Shown piece after piece: positions 1-9,402 of a DNA stretch of 64,000 bases. Below the pieces are notes generated by a model that was not told where the DNA came from, made no database searches, and saw only the letters and a program-made list of their open reading frames with translations. A program made the translations under genes and the position numbers. Each line of letters begins with the position of its first letter. Within the stretch, counting starts at the first letter, position 1. The stretch covers positions 201,115 to 265,114 of the forward strand of contig NZ_JAERQM010000006.1 in NCBI RefSeq assembly GCF_019029495.1. Reading direction: 5' to 3'. Source of the stretch: Falsiroseomonas oleicola (GTDB taxonomy: Bacteria; Pseudomonadota; Alphaproteobacteria; Acetobacterales; Acetobacteraceae).

Positions 1-1
1 G

Positions 2-1297
2 CTGGCCATGCCGGAACACTGCCTGGACCTGACCGTGCGGCTCTATGCCCGCTGGTTCGCCGCGCTGTCGCTGCATGCGGATGGCATCCTGGCCAATTCG
101 CAGGCGACCATCGGCGACCATGCCCGCTTCGCCGCGCCGCTCGGCCCGGTGGCGCCGGCGGGGCTGATCCGGCTGGCGGCCGAATCCGGTGCCTCCCCCC
201 AGGCGGCGGCCCAGGCGGCGGCCGCCCTGCCCCATCCGCGCCCCGACGAGCGCTTCGTGCTGTTCGTCGCCACGCTGGAATCGCGCAAGAACCACCTGAT
301 GGTTTTCCAGGCCTGGCTGGAGCTGATCCGCCAGCTCGGCGCCGCCAATGTCCCGCGCCTGATCTGCGTCGGCCGCCCCGGCTGGCGGGCGGAGGCGGCG
401 CTGGCGTTGCTGGAGGGCTCGCCCGATCTGCGGCGCAAGATCTCGGTGGTCTCGGGCGTGTCCGACCTTGCCCTGGCGGGGCTGTATGGGCGCTGCCTGT
501 TCACCGTCTACAACTCCTTCCATGAGGGCTGGGGCCTGCCGGTCAGCGAGAGCCTGGCGGCCGGCAAGCTGGCCCTGGTACCGGCGCATTCCGGATTGCT
601 GGAGGCCGGCGCGCCCGGCGCCCTGTTCTTCGCCCCCGGCGACATGCCCGACCTGGTGGCGAAGCTGGAGATGCTGCTGACCGACCGGGCGCAGCGCGAG
701 CTCCTGGAATCCCGCATCGACCGCGCCGGCGCCCGCCGCGACTGGCCCGATGCGGCGCGGGAGGTTCTGGCAGCACTGACCAGCCCCGCCGAGGCGCCCC
801 AGGCACCGCCCTTTCTGCCGCTCGGCCGCCACCTGCCGATGGGCTGGCGCGGCGAGGGCCTGCCCTCCCGCGACATGGCCTGGGCCGAGCGAGTGCGGGA
901 GGGGCTGGCCTGGTGGTGGCAGGAGGACTGGGGCGTCTGGATGCGCGACGGCGTCGCCACCCTCGCTCTGCCCGCCGACCAGCCGGAGGGCACGCCGATG
1001 CGCCTGGTTCTGGAACTGCGCGGCCCGCCCGCCCCGCTGGCCCTGCGGCTGCGCGCCCGGGGCCGGCGCGTGGAGGCCTGGCGCGGCGTGACGCTCGCGC
1101 CCGGGGAGACGCTGCGCTGCGTGCTGCGGGCGGAGGCCGGACCCGGCGGCATCGCGGTCGACCTCGACAATGGCGATGGCGTGCCGCTCGGCGACCGTTT
1201 CAAGCGGATCGTCGGCGCCGGGCTCACCGGCGTGATGCTCTGCCGGGAGGATGACCTGGCCGCTCGTCTATCCGCCTTGGAGCGGGCCGAGGGCTGA
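2..1297 (+). CDS. Glycosyltransferase, GT4/group 1 type (5' end missing)
   Basis: The frame is open to the left edge of the window, so the N-terminal part of the protein lies outside and the Met at base 8 is probably internal. The visible part carries the donor-binding half of a GT-B glycosyltransferase: a domain opening at FVATLESRKNH (about residue 84 counted from base 8) and the nucleotide-sugar motif EGWGLPVSESLAAG, which has the E-x7-E pattern typical of GT4 enzymes near residues 173 and 181. About 150 Trp-rich residues follow the catalytic domain; I do not recognise them as a known module. Such enzymes transfer a sugar from a nucleotide donor, usually for exopolysaccharide or O-antigen synthesis. 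The acceptor cannot be told. Neighbouring genes give no help, because the rest of its operon would lie to the left. Confidence 0.8.
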   Translation: MAMPEHCLDLTVRLYARWFAALSLHADGILANSQATIGDHARFAAPLGPVAPAGLIRLAAESGASPQAAAQAAAALPHPRPDERFVLFVATLESRKNHLMVFQAWLELIRQLGAANVPRLICVGRPGWRAEAALALLEGSPDLRRKISVVSGVSDLALAGLYGRCLFTVYNSFHEGWGLPVSESLAAGKLALVPAHSGLLEAGAPGALFFAPGDMPDLVAKLEMLLTDRAQRELLESRIDRAGARRDWPDAAREVLAALTSPAEAPQAPPFLPLGRHLPMGWRGEGLPSRDMAWAERVREGLAWWWQEDWGVWMRDGVATLALPADQPEGTPMRLVLELRGPPAPLALRLRARGRRVEAWRGVTLAPGETLRCVLRAEAGPGGIAVDLDNGDGVPLGDRFKRIVGAGLTGVMLCREDDLAARLSALERAEG

Positions 1298-1349
1298 GGA
1301 TCGGGAGGCGCGTGCGGGGCGTCCCCGCATGGCCTATTCTGCACCGCGA

Positions 1350-1366
1350 ATCGGCAAAATGCCGAT
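1350..1366. promoter_or_regulatory. Perfect inverted repeat directly before the kinase start codon
   Basis: ATCGGCA and TGCCGAT flank an AAA spacer, forming a perfect 7-bp inverted repeat whose last base touches the ATG at 1367. It could be a regulator-binding site or a hairpin that limits ribosome access. No Shine-Dalgarno sequence is visible before this ATG. Function is inferred from position only. Confidence 0.4.
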
Positions 1367-3475
1367 ATGTCGCCAGGCTTCACGGCATTTCACCCTCGGC
1401 GAAAGGGTTCCTCCATCACGCGCGACCGGCAGCCCCTCGCGGCGCGACCAGGCGCCCACCGCCCCGGCCGCGCCGCCCTGCTGGGCGGGACGCTGGCGAT
1501 AGGGCTTGCCTGGACCGGCGCGGCCTGGTTTGCGCAGCAGCGGCAGGACGCTGCTGCGGAAGCGGCGCTGGCCAGCGCCAGCCATGCGCTGGAGGCGGGG
1601 CGACGCCTGATCGCCCCACCGCTGGAGGCCGCCGCGACCGCGCTGGAGGCCGCCGCCCAGCGCCCGCCGGATGCCGCCATGGCGCAGGCCCTGGCCGGAC
1701 GGCTCGGCCGGGATGGCGTGCAGTTCGGCGCGTTCACCGATGCGGCCGGGCGCATCCTCTGGGCCAGCCATGCCTCGCTGGTTGGCCAATCCCTGGCCGG
1801 GCAGGACATCTTCGGCCAGCAACGCGCTGGCACGCCCGCGCCCCTGCTCAGCCCCGCATTGCTGGCCCTGCCCGGCGGCCCGCGCAGCCTGCTGGCGAGC
1901 CGCGCTCTGGCCGATGCGCGCGGGCAGTTCGCCGGCATCGCCGTGGTGGCGATCGATCCGCGCCGGCTGGACCAGGCCCTGGCCGATGCGGCGCCGCTGC
2001 CCGGCATGCGGCTGGCGCTGCTGCGCCGCGATGGCACGCCCCTGGCCGCCAGCGCCAGCTTCCCGGGCGGCGCGCCATGGCCCGCCCCACCCGCCGGACC
2101 CCAGGCGCTGCTGCGCCCGGCGGAGGCCGCCCTGCCAGCCCTGGCCCTGGCATCCGGCGCCCTGGCGCCGGACCTGGTGCTGCTGGCGGCCTATGACCGT
2201 GAACCGGCCGCCCGGGATGCGACGCTGGCGGGCTGGCTCGGCTATCTGGCGGCGCTGCTGGCCAGCCTGCTGGCCGTGGCCCTGGTCTTCCTGCGCCGCC
2301 CCCTGCCCCAGCCAGGCGGCGCGATGGAGGCGGCGCTGCCGGGCGTCGTCTATCGCGGCATCATCGACAATGGCGGCGCCCTGCGGCTGACCGAGATCGG
2401 CGCGAGCATCGAGCGGCTGACCGGCTGGGCGGCGGAGGCCGCGTTGCGCCCCGGCTGGCGGCAGCGCGGCATCGACGCGACAACCCTGCCGCTCGGCCCC
2501 GACCTGGAGGACCGGCTGCGGCGGGAGGCGGTGGCCAGCGCCGAATTCCGCTTCCGCCGCGCCGATGGCGCCTGGATGTGGCTGCGCGAGACCCTGCGCG
2601 CCACCAGCCGCAACCCCGATGGGATCGAGGTGGCGGGAACGCTGGAGGATATCTCCGCGGAGCGCGAACTCGCATTGCAGGCTGCAACCTCGGCAAAGTT
2701 CGCGACGCTGGGGGAGATGGCGGCGGGCCTGGCGCATGAGCTGAACCAGCCCATCGCCATCATGTCCCTGGCCGCCGAGAACGCCGCGGAGGCGCTGGAG
2801 GCCGGCGAGGATGGGGTGGAGGAAGCGCTGACCCGGCTGCGCCGGATCATGGCCCAGGCCGACCGCGCAAAAGCGATTGTGACGCAGTTGCGCGCCTTCT
2901 CCCGCGTCGATGTGGCGGCGCTGGAGCCGGTGGATCTCGGCGCGGCGGTGCAGGGCATGATGGTGCTGGCCGGCCAGGCGCTGCGCGATGCAGGCATCCA
3001 GGTGCAGATCCGCCTGCCGGACCTGCTGCCGCCGGTGGTCGGCCAGATCATCCTGGTGGAACAGGTGCTGCTGAACCTGGTGCTGAACGCCCGCGACGCG
3101 CTGCTGGAACGCCCGCCCGACCGCCGCCGCCTGCGCATCGACGCCGAGGCGCCGTCCCGCACGGATGCGGAGGTGGTGACGCTGCGGGTGACCGATACCG
3201 GTCCCGGGCTGAGCAGCGAGGTGCTGGAGAAGCTGTTCGAGCCCTTCTACACGACCAAGCCGCCCGGCCTGGGCACCGGCCTTGGCCTGTCCATCTCGCG
3301 CACCATCATGCGCGGGCTGGGCGGCAGGATCGTCGCCTCGAATGCGCCGGGGGACAGCGAGATGGGGGCGGAGTTCACGCTGGTGTTCCGTCGCGCCAGC
3401 CTGGATCCGCTGCCCGAATCGGCGGCACGCCACGCCGCCCCGGCCCCCGCGCCACGCTGGCCGGCGGCCACCTGA
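1367..3475 (+). CDS. Membrane-bound sensor histidine kinase, DctB/NtrB-like
   Basis: This is a two-component sensor kinase of 702 residues. A first membrane helix lies near residues 35-55 and a second near 288-310, enclosing a roughly 230-residue periplasmic sensor region. A PAS-like segment occupies about 330-440. The phospho-acceptor is His457 in GLAHELNQP, a form of the H box typical of the NtrB/DctB class. The ATP-binding domain shows an N box (NLVLNARDAL), G1 (DTGPGLS), F (EPFYTTK) and G2 (GTGLGLS). No response regulator lies nearby, so its partner must be encoded elsewhere. The ligand is unknown; similar kinases sense C4-dicarboxylates, and two TRAP transporters occur in the window, but a link is only speculation. 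The ATG at 1367 is the only usable upstream start seen. Confidence 0.88.
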   Translation: MSPGFTAFHPRRKGSSITRDRQPLAARPGAHRPGRAALLGGTLAIGLAWTGAAWFAQQRQDAAAEAALASASHALEAGRRLIAPPLEAAATALEAAAQRPPDAAMAQALAGRLGRDGVQFGAFTDAAGRILWASHASLVGQSLAGQDIFGQQRAGTPAPLLSPALLALPGGPRSLLASRALADARGQFAGIAVVAIDPRRLDQALADAAPLPGMRLALLRRDGTPLAASASFPGGAPWPAPPAGPQALLRPAEAALPALALASGALAPDLVLLAAYDREPAARDATLAGWLGYLAALLASLLAVALVFLRRPLPQPGGAMEAALPGVVYRGIIDNGGALRLTEIGASIERLTGWAAEAALRPGWRQRGIDATTLPLGPDLEDRLRREAVASAEFRFRRADGAWMWLRETLRATSRNPDGIEVAGTLEDISAERELALQAATSAKFATLGEMAAGLAHELNQPIAIMSLAAENAAEALEAGEDGVEEALTRLRRIMAQADRAKAIVTQLRAFSRVDVAALEPVDLGAAVQGMMVLAGQALRDAGIQVQIRLPDLLPPVVGQIILVEQVLLNLVLNARDALLERPPDRRRLRIDAEAPSRTDAEVVTLRVTDTGPGLSSEVLEKLFEPFYTTKPPGLGTGLGLSISRTIMRGLGGRIVASNAPGDSEMGAEFTLVFRRASLDPLPESAARHAAPAPAPRWPAAT

Positions 3476-3525
3476 CGGTGAAGGGCACGCCCGGCACGAA
3501 GTCCGGGCAGCCCGCCCACCGTCAG
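3472..3525. terminator. Large bidirectional hairpin across two convergent stop codons
   Basis: CTGACGGTG (3472-3480) pairs perfectly with CACCGTCAG (3517-3525). Inside, GGGC pairs with GCCC and GCCCGG (3489-3494) pairs with CCGGGC (3503-3508) around an 8-base loop. The kinase stop codon and the stop codon of the opposite comB-like gene are both built into the outer arms. The position between converging genes suggests a shared terminator, although there is no clear T tract. Confidence 0.6.
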
Positions 3526-4229
3526 GCGGCGCGGTACGCGCCCTGGCTCAGAAGCGGTGCGACGTCGCTGGCTTCGATCTCCAGGGCGATATCGACGTCC
3601 CGGGCAAAGCCCCTGCCGACAAGTTCGCGCCCCGATGCCGAGTCACGGATCAATCCTGCAAGCTGGTCGCCCGCCGAAAGGAAGGCATCGCCTGCGACCC
3701 GCGCCTCGGGCGAGCAGGGAAGACCCAGATGGTGGATGATGGCGCCCGCGCCCAGCAGGTCTTCGATGGCCGGGCGCAGGCTGTCATCCGGCCAGCGCTC
3801 CCCGGCGGGGACCACGCCAATCGTGCCACCCCTGGCCATTGCACGGGCGACCCGCGCCACCGCGGCGGCATTGCGCAGGCAGCCGGTGAGAACCGGCGTC
3901 GCCCCGCCGGCCAGGGAAAGGCGCGAACCATTGGGCGACGGCAACATCAACACTGTTCCGGGCGCGACGGTCATCAGGCTTGCGGGCGACAGGCTGAACT
4001 GCCCGCCCGCGGCGCTCCTGGGGTGAACCAATGCGGCGCCCACCCGCCTCGCGGCGATCTCCGCGGCGTCGCGGTCTCCATGCGCGAAGGGAACCACCGC
4101 GGCGCCCCTGGACACCGCCACGTCGACCGCGGTGGAGAAGGACAGCACATCCACGATGACAAGCACCGAGACCTGCTCCCGCAGCGCCGCGACGCCGGCC
4201 ATTCCCCATTCCGTGTGAACCGACCTCAT
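3522..4229 (-). CDS. comB: ComB family 2-phosphosulfolactate phosphatase-like protein
   Basis: The 235-residue product matches the ComB family in length and in its conserved blocks: VIVDVLSFST near the N-terminus, LPSPNGS in the middle and VPAGERW around two thirds of the way along. ComB is a Mg-dependent phosphatase that removes phosphate from 2-phosphosulfolactate to give sulfolactate in coenzyme M biosynthesis. Many bacteria that do not make coenzyme M carry homologues whose substrate is not established, so the activity here is an inference. It follows the VOC gene on the same strand after 47 bases and may be the last gene of the urease transcription unit. No strong ribosome-binding site precedes the ATG. 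Confidence 0.72.
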   Translation of the reverse strand: MRSVHTEWGMAGVAALREQVSVLVIVDVLSFSTAVDVAVSRGAAVVPFAHGDRDAAEIAARRVGAALVHPRSAAGGQFSLSPASLMTVAPGTVLMLPSPNGSRLSLAGGATPVLTGCLRNAAAVARVARAMARGGTIGVVPAGERWPDDSLRPAIEDLLGAGAIIHHLGLPCSPEARVAGDAFLSAGDQLAGLIRDSASGRELVGRGFARDVDIALEIEASDVAPLLSQGAYRAA

Positions 4230-4276
4230 CCTGCATCACGTCCTGGCACTGCGGCGCACGGGCGAACGCCGCTGAC

Positions 4277-4690
4277 CTAGCAGGATTGCGAGAACCGCAG
4301 CAGATACCCATCCGGATCCTGCACGATGAACTGCCGCACCGTGACGGCGCCGCCTTCCACGCGATAAATCTTCTCCTCCGGCGCCAGATACAGGGGCCAG
4401 CCGGCCTGCTCCAGCGCCGTCAGGATCGGGTCGCAATCCGCCACCGCGACCTGGAAATTGATGCCGCGGCCGAAGGGCTTTTCCAGCCGGCCGGTGATCC
4501 AGCGGCGGCCGGGACCGGCCGCCTCCTCCAGCATCACCTGGGCGCCGTCGCGGTCGAGATAGGCGAAGCGGTCCTCCGGCCGGTCATAGGCGATGCGGAA
4601 GCCGCACAGCCCGCACCAGAAGCGCAGGCTGGCCGCCAGATCGCCGACCAGCAGTTCCGGAACCAGGACGGCCCGGCGAAGCTCGCTCAC
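4277..4690 (-). CDS. VOC (glyoxalase/bleomycin-resistance) family protein
   Basis: This 137-residue protein has the two-module VOC fold: an N-terminal half with LVPELLVGDLAASLRFWCGL and a C-terminal half ending FIVQDPDGYLLRF, where the final acidic and aromatic residues are typical of VOC metal-binding proteins. The GTG start at 4690 is inside a GTGA overlap with the stop codon of the HupE/UreJ gene, so the two are translationally coupled and the gene belongs to the urease transcription unit. A direct role in urea metabolism is not known for VOC proteins; the substrate cannot be predicted. The family includes lyases, isomerases, dioxygenases and drug-binding proteins. Confidence 0.8.
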   Translation of the reverse strand: MSELRRAVLVPELLVGDLAASLRFWCGLCGFRIAYDRPEDRFAYLDRDGAQVMLEEAAGPGRRWITGRLEKPFGRGINFQVAVADCDPILTALEQAGWPLYLAPEEKIYRVEGGAVTVRQFIVQDPDGYLLRFSQSC

Positions 4691-5246
4691 CCGAGACCCG
4701 CGACCACCAGCATCAGCGCCGCCATCGCGCCGCCCGCCACGCGCACCGCGATGCGGCTGGTGATGGCCTGCGCGCCGAAGACGCCCAGCGCATGCAGGGC
4801 GGCGGTGGCGATCAGGAAGCCGGCCGCATAGGGGAAGGCCCCTGCCCCGGCCAGCTCCGTGCCATGGGCATGGCCATGCAGCAGCCCGAACACCGCGACC
4901 AGCGGCACGGCCAGCATCAGGGAAAACCGCGCGGAGGCCGCGACCAGCGCGCCGAGGATGATGACGGAGGCGAGGATGCCCGCCTCCACCATCGGCAGCG
5001 CGACATCCGCCGCGCCCAGCCCGAAGCCCAGCGCCATGGCGCCGAGGAAGCCCGCCGGCAGCGCCCAGAGCGCCCGCCCGCCGAGCAGCCCGGCCCAGAG
5101 CCCCACCGCGACCATGGCGAGCACATGGTCCAGCCCGCCAACCGGGTGCAGGAAGCCCGCGGCGAAACCATGCACATGGTCGCCCGCGCCATGCGCGAAG
5201 GCGGGCATCGGTGCCAGCAGGGCAGCGAGGGTGAGAAGACGGCGCA

Positions 5247-5247
<1 letters not shown>
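4687..5247 (-). CDS. HupE/UreJ family membrane protein (nickel transport candidate)
   Basis: The protein has 186 residues. It opens with a signal-like segment ending AFAHGAGDHVHG, followed by about six membrane helices. Conserved HPVGGLDHVLAM and FGLLHGHAHG are the His-containing motifs of the HupE/UreJ family, which is linked to nickel (or cobalt) movement for urease and hydrogenase. Its ATG overlaps the ureG stop codon by one base and its own stop overlaps the next start, so it is an integral member of the urease operon. Supplying nickel to the urease active site is the likely role; this rests on family and context. Confidence 0.85.
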
Positions 5248-5851
<604 letters not shown>

Positions 5852-5855
<4 letters not shown>

Positions 5856-6556
5856 GAGCGGAATAGCCTTGTGTATTGCGTCTCGTGGCGCAGCGAGAAC
5901 AGGTCGATGATGGGCGACGCACTGCCGATGTCTTCCGCCGATGTCACCGCCAAAGCGGCATCGGTCGCGGCGGCGAGCGCGGGCAGCAAGGCGGCCGTGG
6001 CGATCTGGCCATCGGTCTGGCCGAGCGGCACCAGGCGCACCCCGGCGGAGACCAGGTTGGCGGCGAAGGCGGCGAGCCAGCCGAAACAGGATTCACGCAG
6101 CGGCATGCCATGGAAGCCGGCGGCGGCGCCGTAGGCCACCGCATGCGTCAGGCGCCCGGGATGGCGCAGGGTGAATGCGCGAAAATCCGCATGCGGCCAG
6201 GCGGCATTGGTGGCGATGGCGAAGGCGCCGCCGGGCTGCGTTGCCTCCAGCGCCAGCTCCGCCGTGCCGCGCAGCGCCGCGGCGAGTTCGGCGAGCTCGT
6301 CCAGCGTCGCGGCATCACCGGCCGCGGCAGCGCGCCAGGACAGCGCCAGCAGCCCGCCATCCACCGCCCCCGCGCCATGCGCCAGCGCGGCCTCGGCATA
6401 GGCGACCAGGCCGGCGCGGTCGGTCACCGCGCCTTCCTCCACCGCCATCTCCAGCCCATGGCTGTAGCTGAAGGCGCCGGTGGGATAGGCGGGCGACAGC
6501 CAGGCCAGCAGCCGCGCGAGCGCGCCGAGGTCAGTGCTCGTGGTGATGGTGGTCAT
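5852..6556 (-). CDS. ureF: Urease accessory protein UreF
   Basis: UreF joins UreD and UreG in the complex that activates urease. The N-terminal [18 protein letters not shown] segment is the family hallmark, and the protein is almost all alpha-helical. I place the start at the ATG at 6556, giving 234 residues, the usual family length; it reads [13 protein letters not shown]. Longer readings from 6577 or 6610 would only add residues encoded inside the His-rich tail of ureE. The chosen start overlaps the end of ureE by 26 bases, and the stop overlaps the ureG start by four bases. Confidence 0.93.
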
Positions 6557-7040
6557 GGTCGTGGCCGTGGTGACCATGCGGATGTGCCGGCAGGCGGTTG
6601 TGCTCGCCATAGGCGCCGCCTTCCGGATTGAAGGGCGCGCGCACTTTTTGCAGCGTGGCGCCTAAACCTTCGAGCATGCGGATGATGACGTGGTCGTGGC
6701 GGATCAGGATTCGGTCGCCATCCAGCTCCGTCGGCAGATGCCGGTTGCCGAGATGCCAGGCGAGGCGCAGCAGCAGAGCGGGCGTCGCCGCGGTGATGGC
6801 CACCAGATCCTCCGCCGCCGCGCGCAGCCGGATAAAGCCGCCGGATTCCAGTTCCAGCCCATCGCCCTCCCGCATCACAGTGGCCTCGGCGAGGTCGAGC
6901 AGGAAGCTGCCGCCGCCATCGGTCAGATAGACCTTGCGGCGGCGGAAACGGTCATCGAAATCGACCGTCACGCTGTCTTTCGCTTCAGCCTCCGGCCAGC
7001 TTCCGGCGGGGTGGACGGCAATGGCGCGGGCTTGCGGCAT
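6531..7040 (-). CDS. ureE: Urease nickel metallochaperone UreE
   Basis: UreE binds nickel and hands it to UreG during urease maturation. The 169-residue product has the UreE N-terminal beta domain and the ferredoxin-like metal-binding domain with LAWHLGNRHLPTEL. It ends in a His-rich tail in which about eleven of the last 17 residues are His, which should give extra nickel-binding or storage capacity. The gene starts eight bases after ureC. The DNA for the His tail also contains the beginning of ureF in another frame. Confidence 0.95.
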   Translation of the reverse strand: MPQARAIAVHPAGSWPEAEAKDSVTVDFDDRFRRRKVYLTDGGGSFLLDLAEATVMREGDGLELESGGFIRLRAAAEDLVAITAATPALLLRLAWHLGNRHLPTELDGDRILIRHDHVIIRMLEGLGATLQKVRAPFNPEGGAYGEHNRLPAHPHGHHGHDHDHHHHEH

Positions 7041-7048
7041 GGGCTCTC

Positions 7049-8758
7049 TCAGAACAGGAAGTAGCGCTGCGCCATCGGCAGCACGGTGGCGGGCTCGCAG
7101 ACCAGCAATTCGCCATCTGCGCGGACCTCATAGGTTTCCGCATCGACCTCGATTTTCGGGAGTGCATCGTTCAGCACCATGTCGCGCTTGCCGATCTGGC
7201 GGGTATTCGCCACGACCAGCATTGGACGCTGAAGGCCCAGCCGTTCGGCGATGCCGCCATCGAGCGCCGCCTGGCTGGTGAAGGTGACGGAGGACAGCGT
7301 ATTGGCGCGGCCATAGGCGCCGAACATCGGGCGGTAGTGGATCGGCTGCGGCGTCGGGATGGAGGCATTGGGATCGCCCATCGGCGCCATGGCGATGGTG
7401 CCGCATTTCAGCACGTAGTCCGGCTTCACGCCGAAGAAGGCGGGCGACCACAGCACGAGGTCCGCGAGCTTGCCGACGGCGATGCTGCCAACATGCGTCG
7501 CGATGCCCTGCGCGATGGCCGGGTTGATCGTGTACTTCGCGATGTAGCGCCGTACGCGCAGATTGTCGTTGTCACCCGTCTCACCGGGCAGCCGGCCGCG
7601 CTGCTGCTTCATCTTATGCGCGGTCTGCCATGTCCGGATGATGACCTCCCCCACCCGCCCCATCGCCTGGCTGTCGGAGGACATCATGCTGATGGCGCCG
7701 AGGTCGTGCAGGATGTCTTCCGCCGCGATCGTCTCCTTGCGGATGCGGCTTTCGGCGAAGGCGACGTCTTCCGGAATGCGCGGGTCGAGGTGATGACACA
7801 CCATGAGCATGTCGAGATGCTCATCCACCGTGTTGCGCGTATAGGGCATCGTCGGATTGGTCGAGGACGGCAGAAAATTCGGCTCGCCGATAACTCGTAA
7901 GATGTCGGGTGCGTGGCCGCCACCGGCGCCTTCCGTGTGAAAGGCCTGGATGGCGCGGCCGCCGATGGCGCGGATGGTGTCCTCGACGAAGCCGCTTTCG
8001 TTCAGCGTGTCGGAATGGATGGCAACCTGGATGTCGAAGGCATCGGCGACCTTCAGGCAGGTGTCGATCGCCTTGGGGGTGGTGCCCCAGTCCTCATGCA
8101 GTTTCAGGCCGCAGGCGCCGGCGCGGATCTGCTCCTGCAGCGCATCGGGCAATGCGGCATTGCCCTTGCCGAGGAAGCCGAGATTCATCGGAAAGGCCTC
8201 GGCCGCCTGGAGCATGCGGGCGAGGTGCCAGGGGCCGGGCGTCGCCGTGGTGGCGAGCGTGCCATGCGCCGGACCGGTGCCGCCGCCGAACATGGTGGTG
8301 ATGCCGGAGACCAGCGCCTCCTCGATCTGCTGCGGGCAGATGAAGTGGATATGCGGGTCGATGCCGCCCGCCGTCAGGATGCGCCCCTCACCCGCCAGCA
8401 CCTCGGTGCCCGGGCCGATGATGATGGTGACGCCCGGCTGCGTATCCGGATTGCCGGCCTTGCCGATGCTGTGGATCAGCCCGTCCTTCAGCCCCACATC
8501 GGCTTTGTAGATGCCGCTGTGGTCGAGGATCAGCGCATTGGTGATGACCGTGTCCACCGCGCCGTTGGCACGCGTGACCTGGGACTGGCCCATGCCATCG
8601 CGGATGACCTTGCCGCCCCCGAATTTCACTTCCTCGCCGTAGGTCGTCAGGTCGCGTTCCACCTCGATGATGAGGTCGGTATCGGCCAGACGCAGCCGGT
8701 CGCCGGTGGTCGGGCCATACATGCCGGCATAGGCGCGGCGAGAGAGTTTCGCGGGCAT
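7049..8758 (-). CDS. ureC: Urease alpha (catalytic) subunit UreC
   Basis: UreC hydrolyses urea to ammonia and carbamate at a two-nickel centre in the cytoplasm. All expected ligands are present in the 569 residues: His136 and His138 (DPHIHF), the carbamylated Lys219 (GLKLHEDWG), His248 (IHSD), His274 (AFHTEG) and Asp362 (SSDSQAMG). The mobile flap Cys321-His322 in MVCHHLD is also intact. Subunits alpha, beta and gamma are encoded as three separate genes, the usual bacterial arrangement. The start codon overlaps the ureB stop by one base. Confidence 0.98.
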   Translation of the reverse strand: MPAKLSRRAYAGMYGPTTGDRLRLADTDLIIEVERDLTTYGEEVKFGGGKVIRDGMGQSQVTRANGAVDTVITNALILDHSGIYKADVGLKDGLIHSIGKAGNPDTQPGVTIIIGPGTEVLAGEGRILTAGGIDPHIHFICPQQIEEALVSGITTMFGGGTGPAHGTLATTATPGPWHLARMLQAAEAFPMNLGFLGKGNAALPDALQEQIRAGACGLKLHEDWGTTPKAIDTCLKVADAFDIQVAIHSDTLNESGFVEDTIRAIGGRAIQAFHTEGAGGGHAPDILRVIGEPNFLPSSTNPTMPYTRNTVDEHLDMLMVCHHLDPRIPEDVAFAESRIRKETIAAEDILHDLGAISMMSSDSQAMGRVGEVIIRTWQTAHKMKQQRGRLPGETGDNDNLRVRRYIAKYTINPAIAQGIATHVGSIAVGKLADLVLWSPAFFGVKPDYVLKCGTIAMAPMGDPNASIPTPQPIHYRPMFGAYGRANTLSSVTFTSQAALDGGIAERLGLQRPMLVVANTRQIGKRDMVLNDALPKIEVDAETYEVRADGELLVCEPATVLPMAQRYFLF

Positions 8759-9063
8759 CAGAGCTTCCCCTCCGTCTCGCCGCGAAAGCCGTGCACGATG
8801 CGCGCGCCGGCATAGGGCACCAGCCGCACGCTGCGCGACTGGCCCGGCTCGAAGCGCACGGCGGTGCCGGCGGGAATATCGAGGCGCTGGCCATGCGCCG
8901 CGGCGCGGTCGAAGCGCAGAGCGGGATTGGTCTCGGCGAAATGGTAGTGGCTGCCGACCTGGATCGGGCGGTCGCCAGTATTGGCAACCTCGATCTCTGT
9001 CGTGGGTCGGCCGACGTTCAACTCGATCTCGCCTGCGGCGGGGAACAGCTCGCCCGGGATCAT
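8758..9063 (-). CDS. ureB: Urease beta subunit UreB
   Basis: This 101-residue structural subunit starts with [16 protein letters not shown] and contains [14 protein letters not shown] and [17 protein letters not shown], all classic urease beta motifs. It packs with UreA and UreC to form the urease trimer of heterotrimers. It overlaps ureA upstream by four bases and ureC downstream by one base. Confidence 0.97.
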   Translation of the reverse strand: MIPGELFPAAGEIELNVGRPTTEIEVANTGDRPIQVGSHYHFAETNPALRFDRAAAHGQRLDIPAGTAVRFEPGQSRSVRLVPYAGARIVHGFRGETEGKL

Positions 9064-9362
9064 CGGATGGGCTCGTGGACGGTGACGAGCTTGGTGCCGT
9101 CCGGGAAGGTGGCTTCCACCTGGATCTCGTGAATCATTTCGGCGATGCCCTCCATGACCTGGTCGCGGGTGACCACCGTGGCGCCGTCACGCATCAGCTC
9201 GGCCACGCTGCGGCCGTCGCGGGCGCCTTCCACCACATAGTCGGTGATGAGGGCCACGGCCTCCGGATGGTTCAGCTTCACGCCACGCTCCAGCCGCCGT
9301 CGCGCGACGGTGGCCGCCATGGCGACCAGCAGCTTGTCCTTCTCACGCGGCGTCAGGTTCAT
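9060..9362 (-). CDS. ureA: Urease gamma subunit UreA
   Basis: The 100-residue product begins [17 protein letters not shown] and contains [13 protein letters not shown] and a C-terminal [16 protein letters not shown], which are diagnostic for the small structural subunit of urease. It is separated from ureD by 40 bases and coupled to ureB by an overlap. Confidence 0.97.
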   Translation of the reverse strand: MNLTPREKDKLLVAMAATVARRRLERGVKLNHPEAVALITDYVVEGARDGRSVAELMRDGATVVTRDQVMEGIAEMIHEIQVEATFPDGTKLVTVHEPIR

Positions 9363-9402
9363 GCGTCACCTCCGTCGAATTCCAAGCATGCCCTGTGCCA
9401 CA

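Noticed and set aside
1334-3433. Long open frame (about 700 codons) opposite the histidine kinase gene
   Set aside because: It is a mirror of GC-rich codon bias. The kinase on the other strand has every expected motif, while this frame has none.
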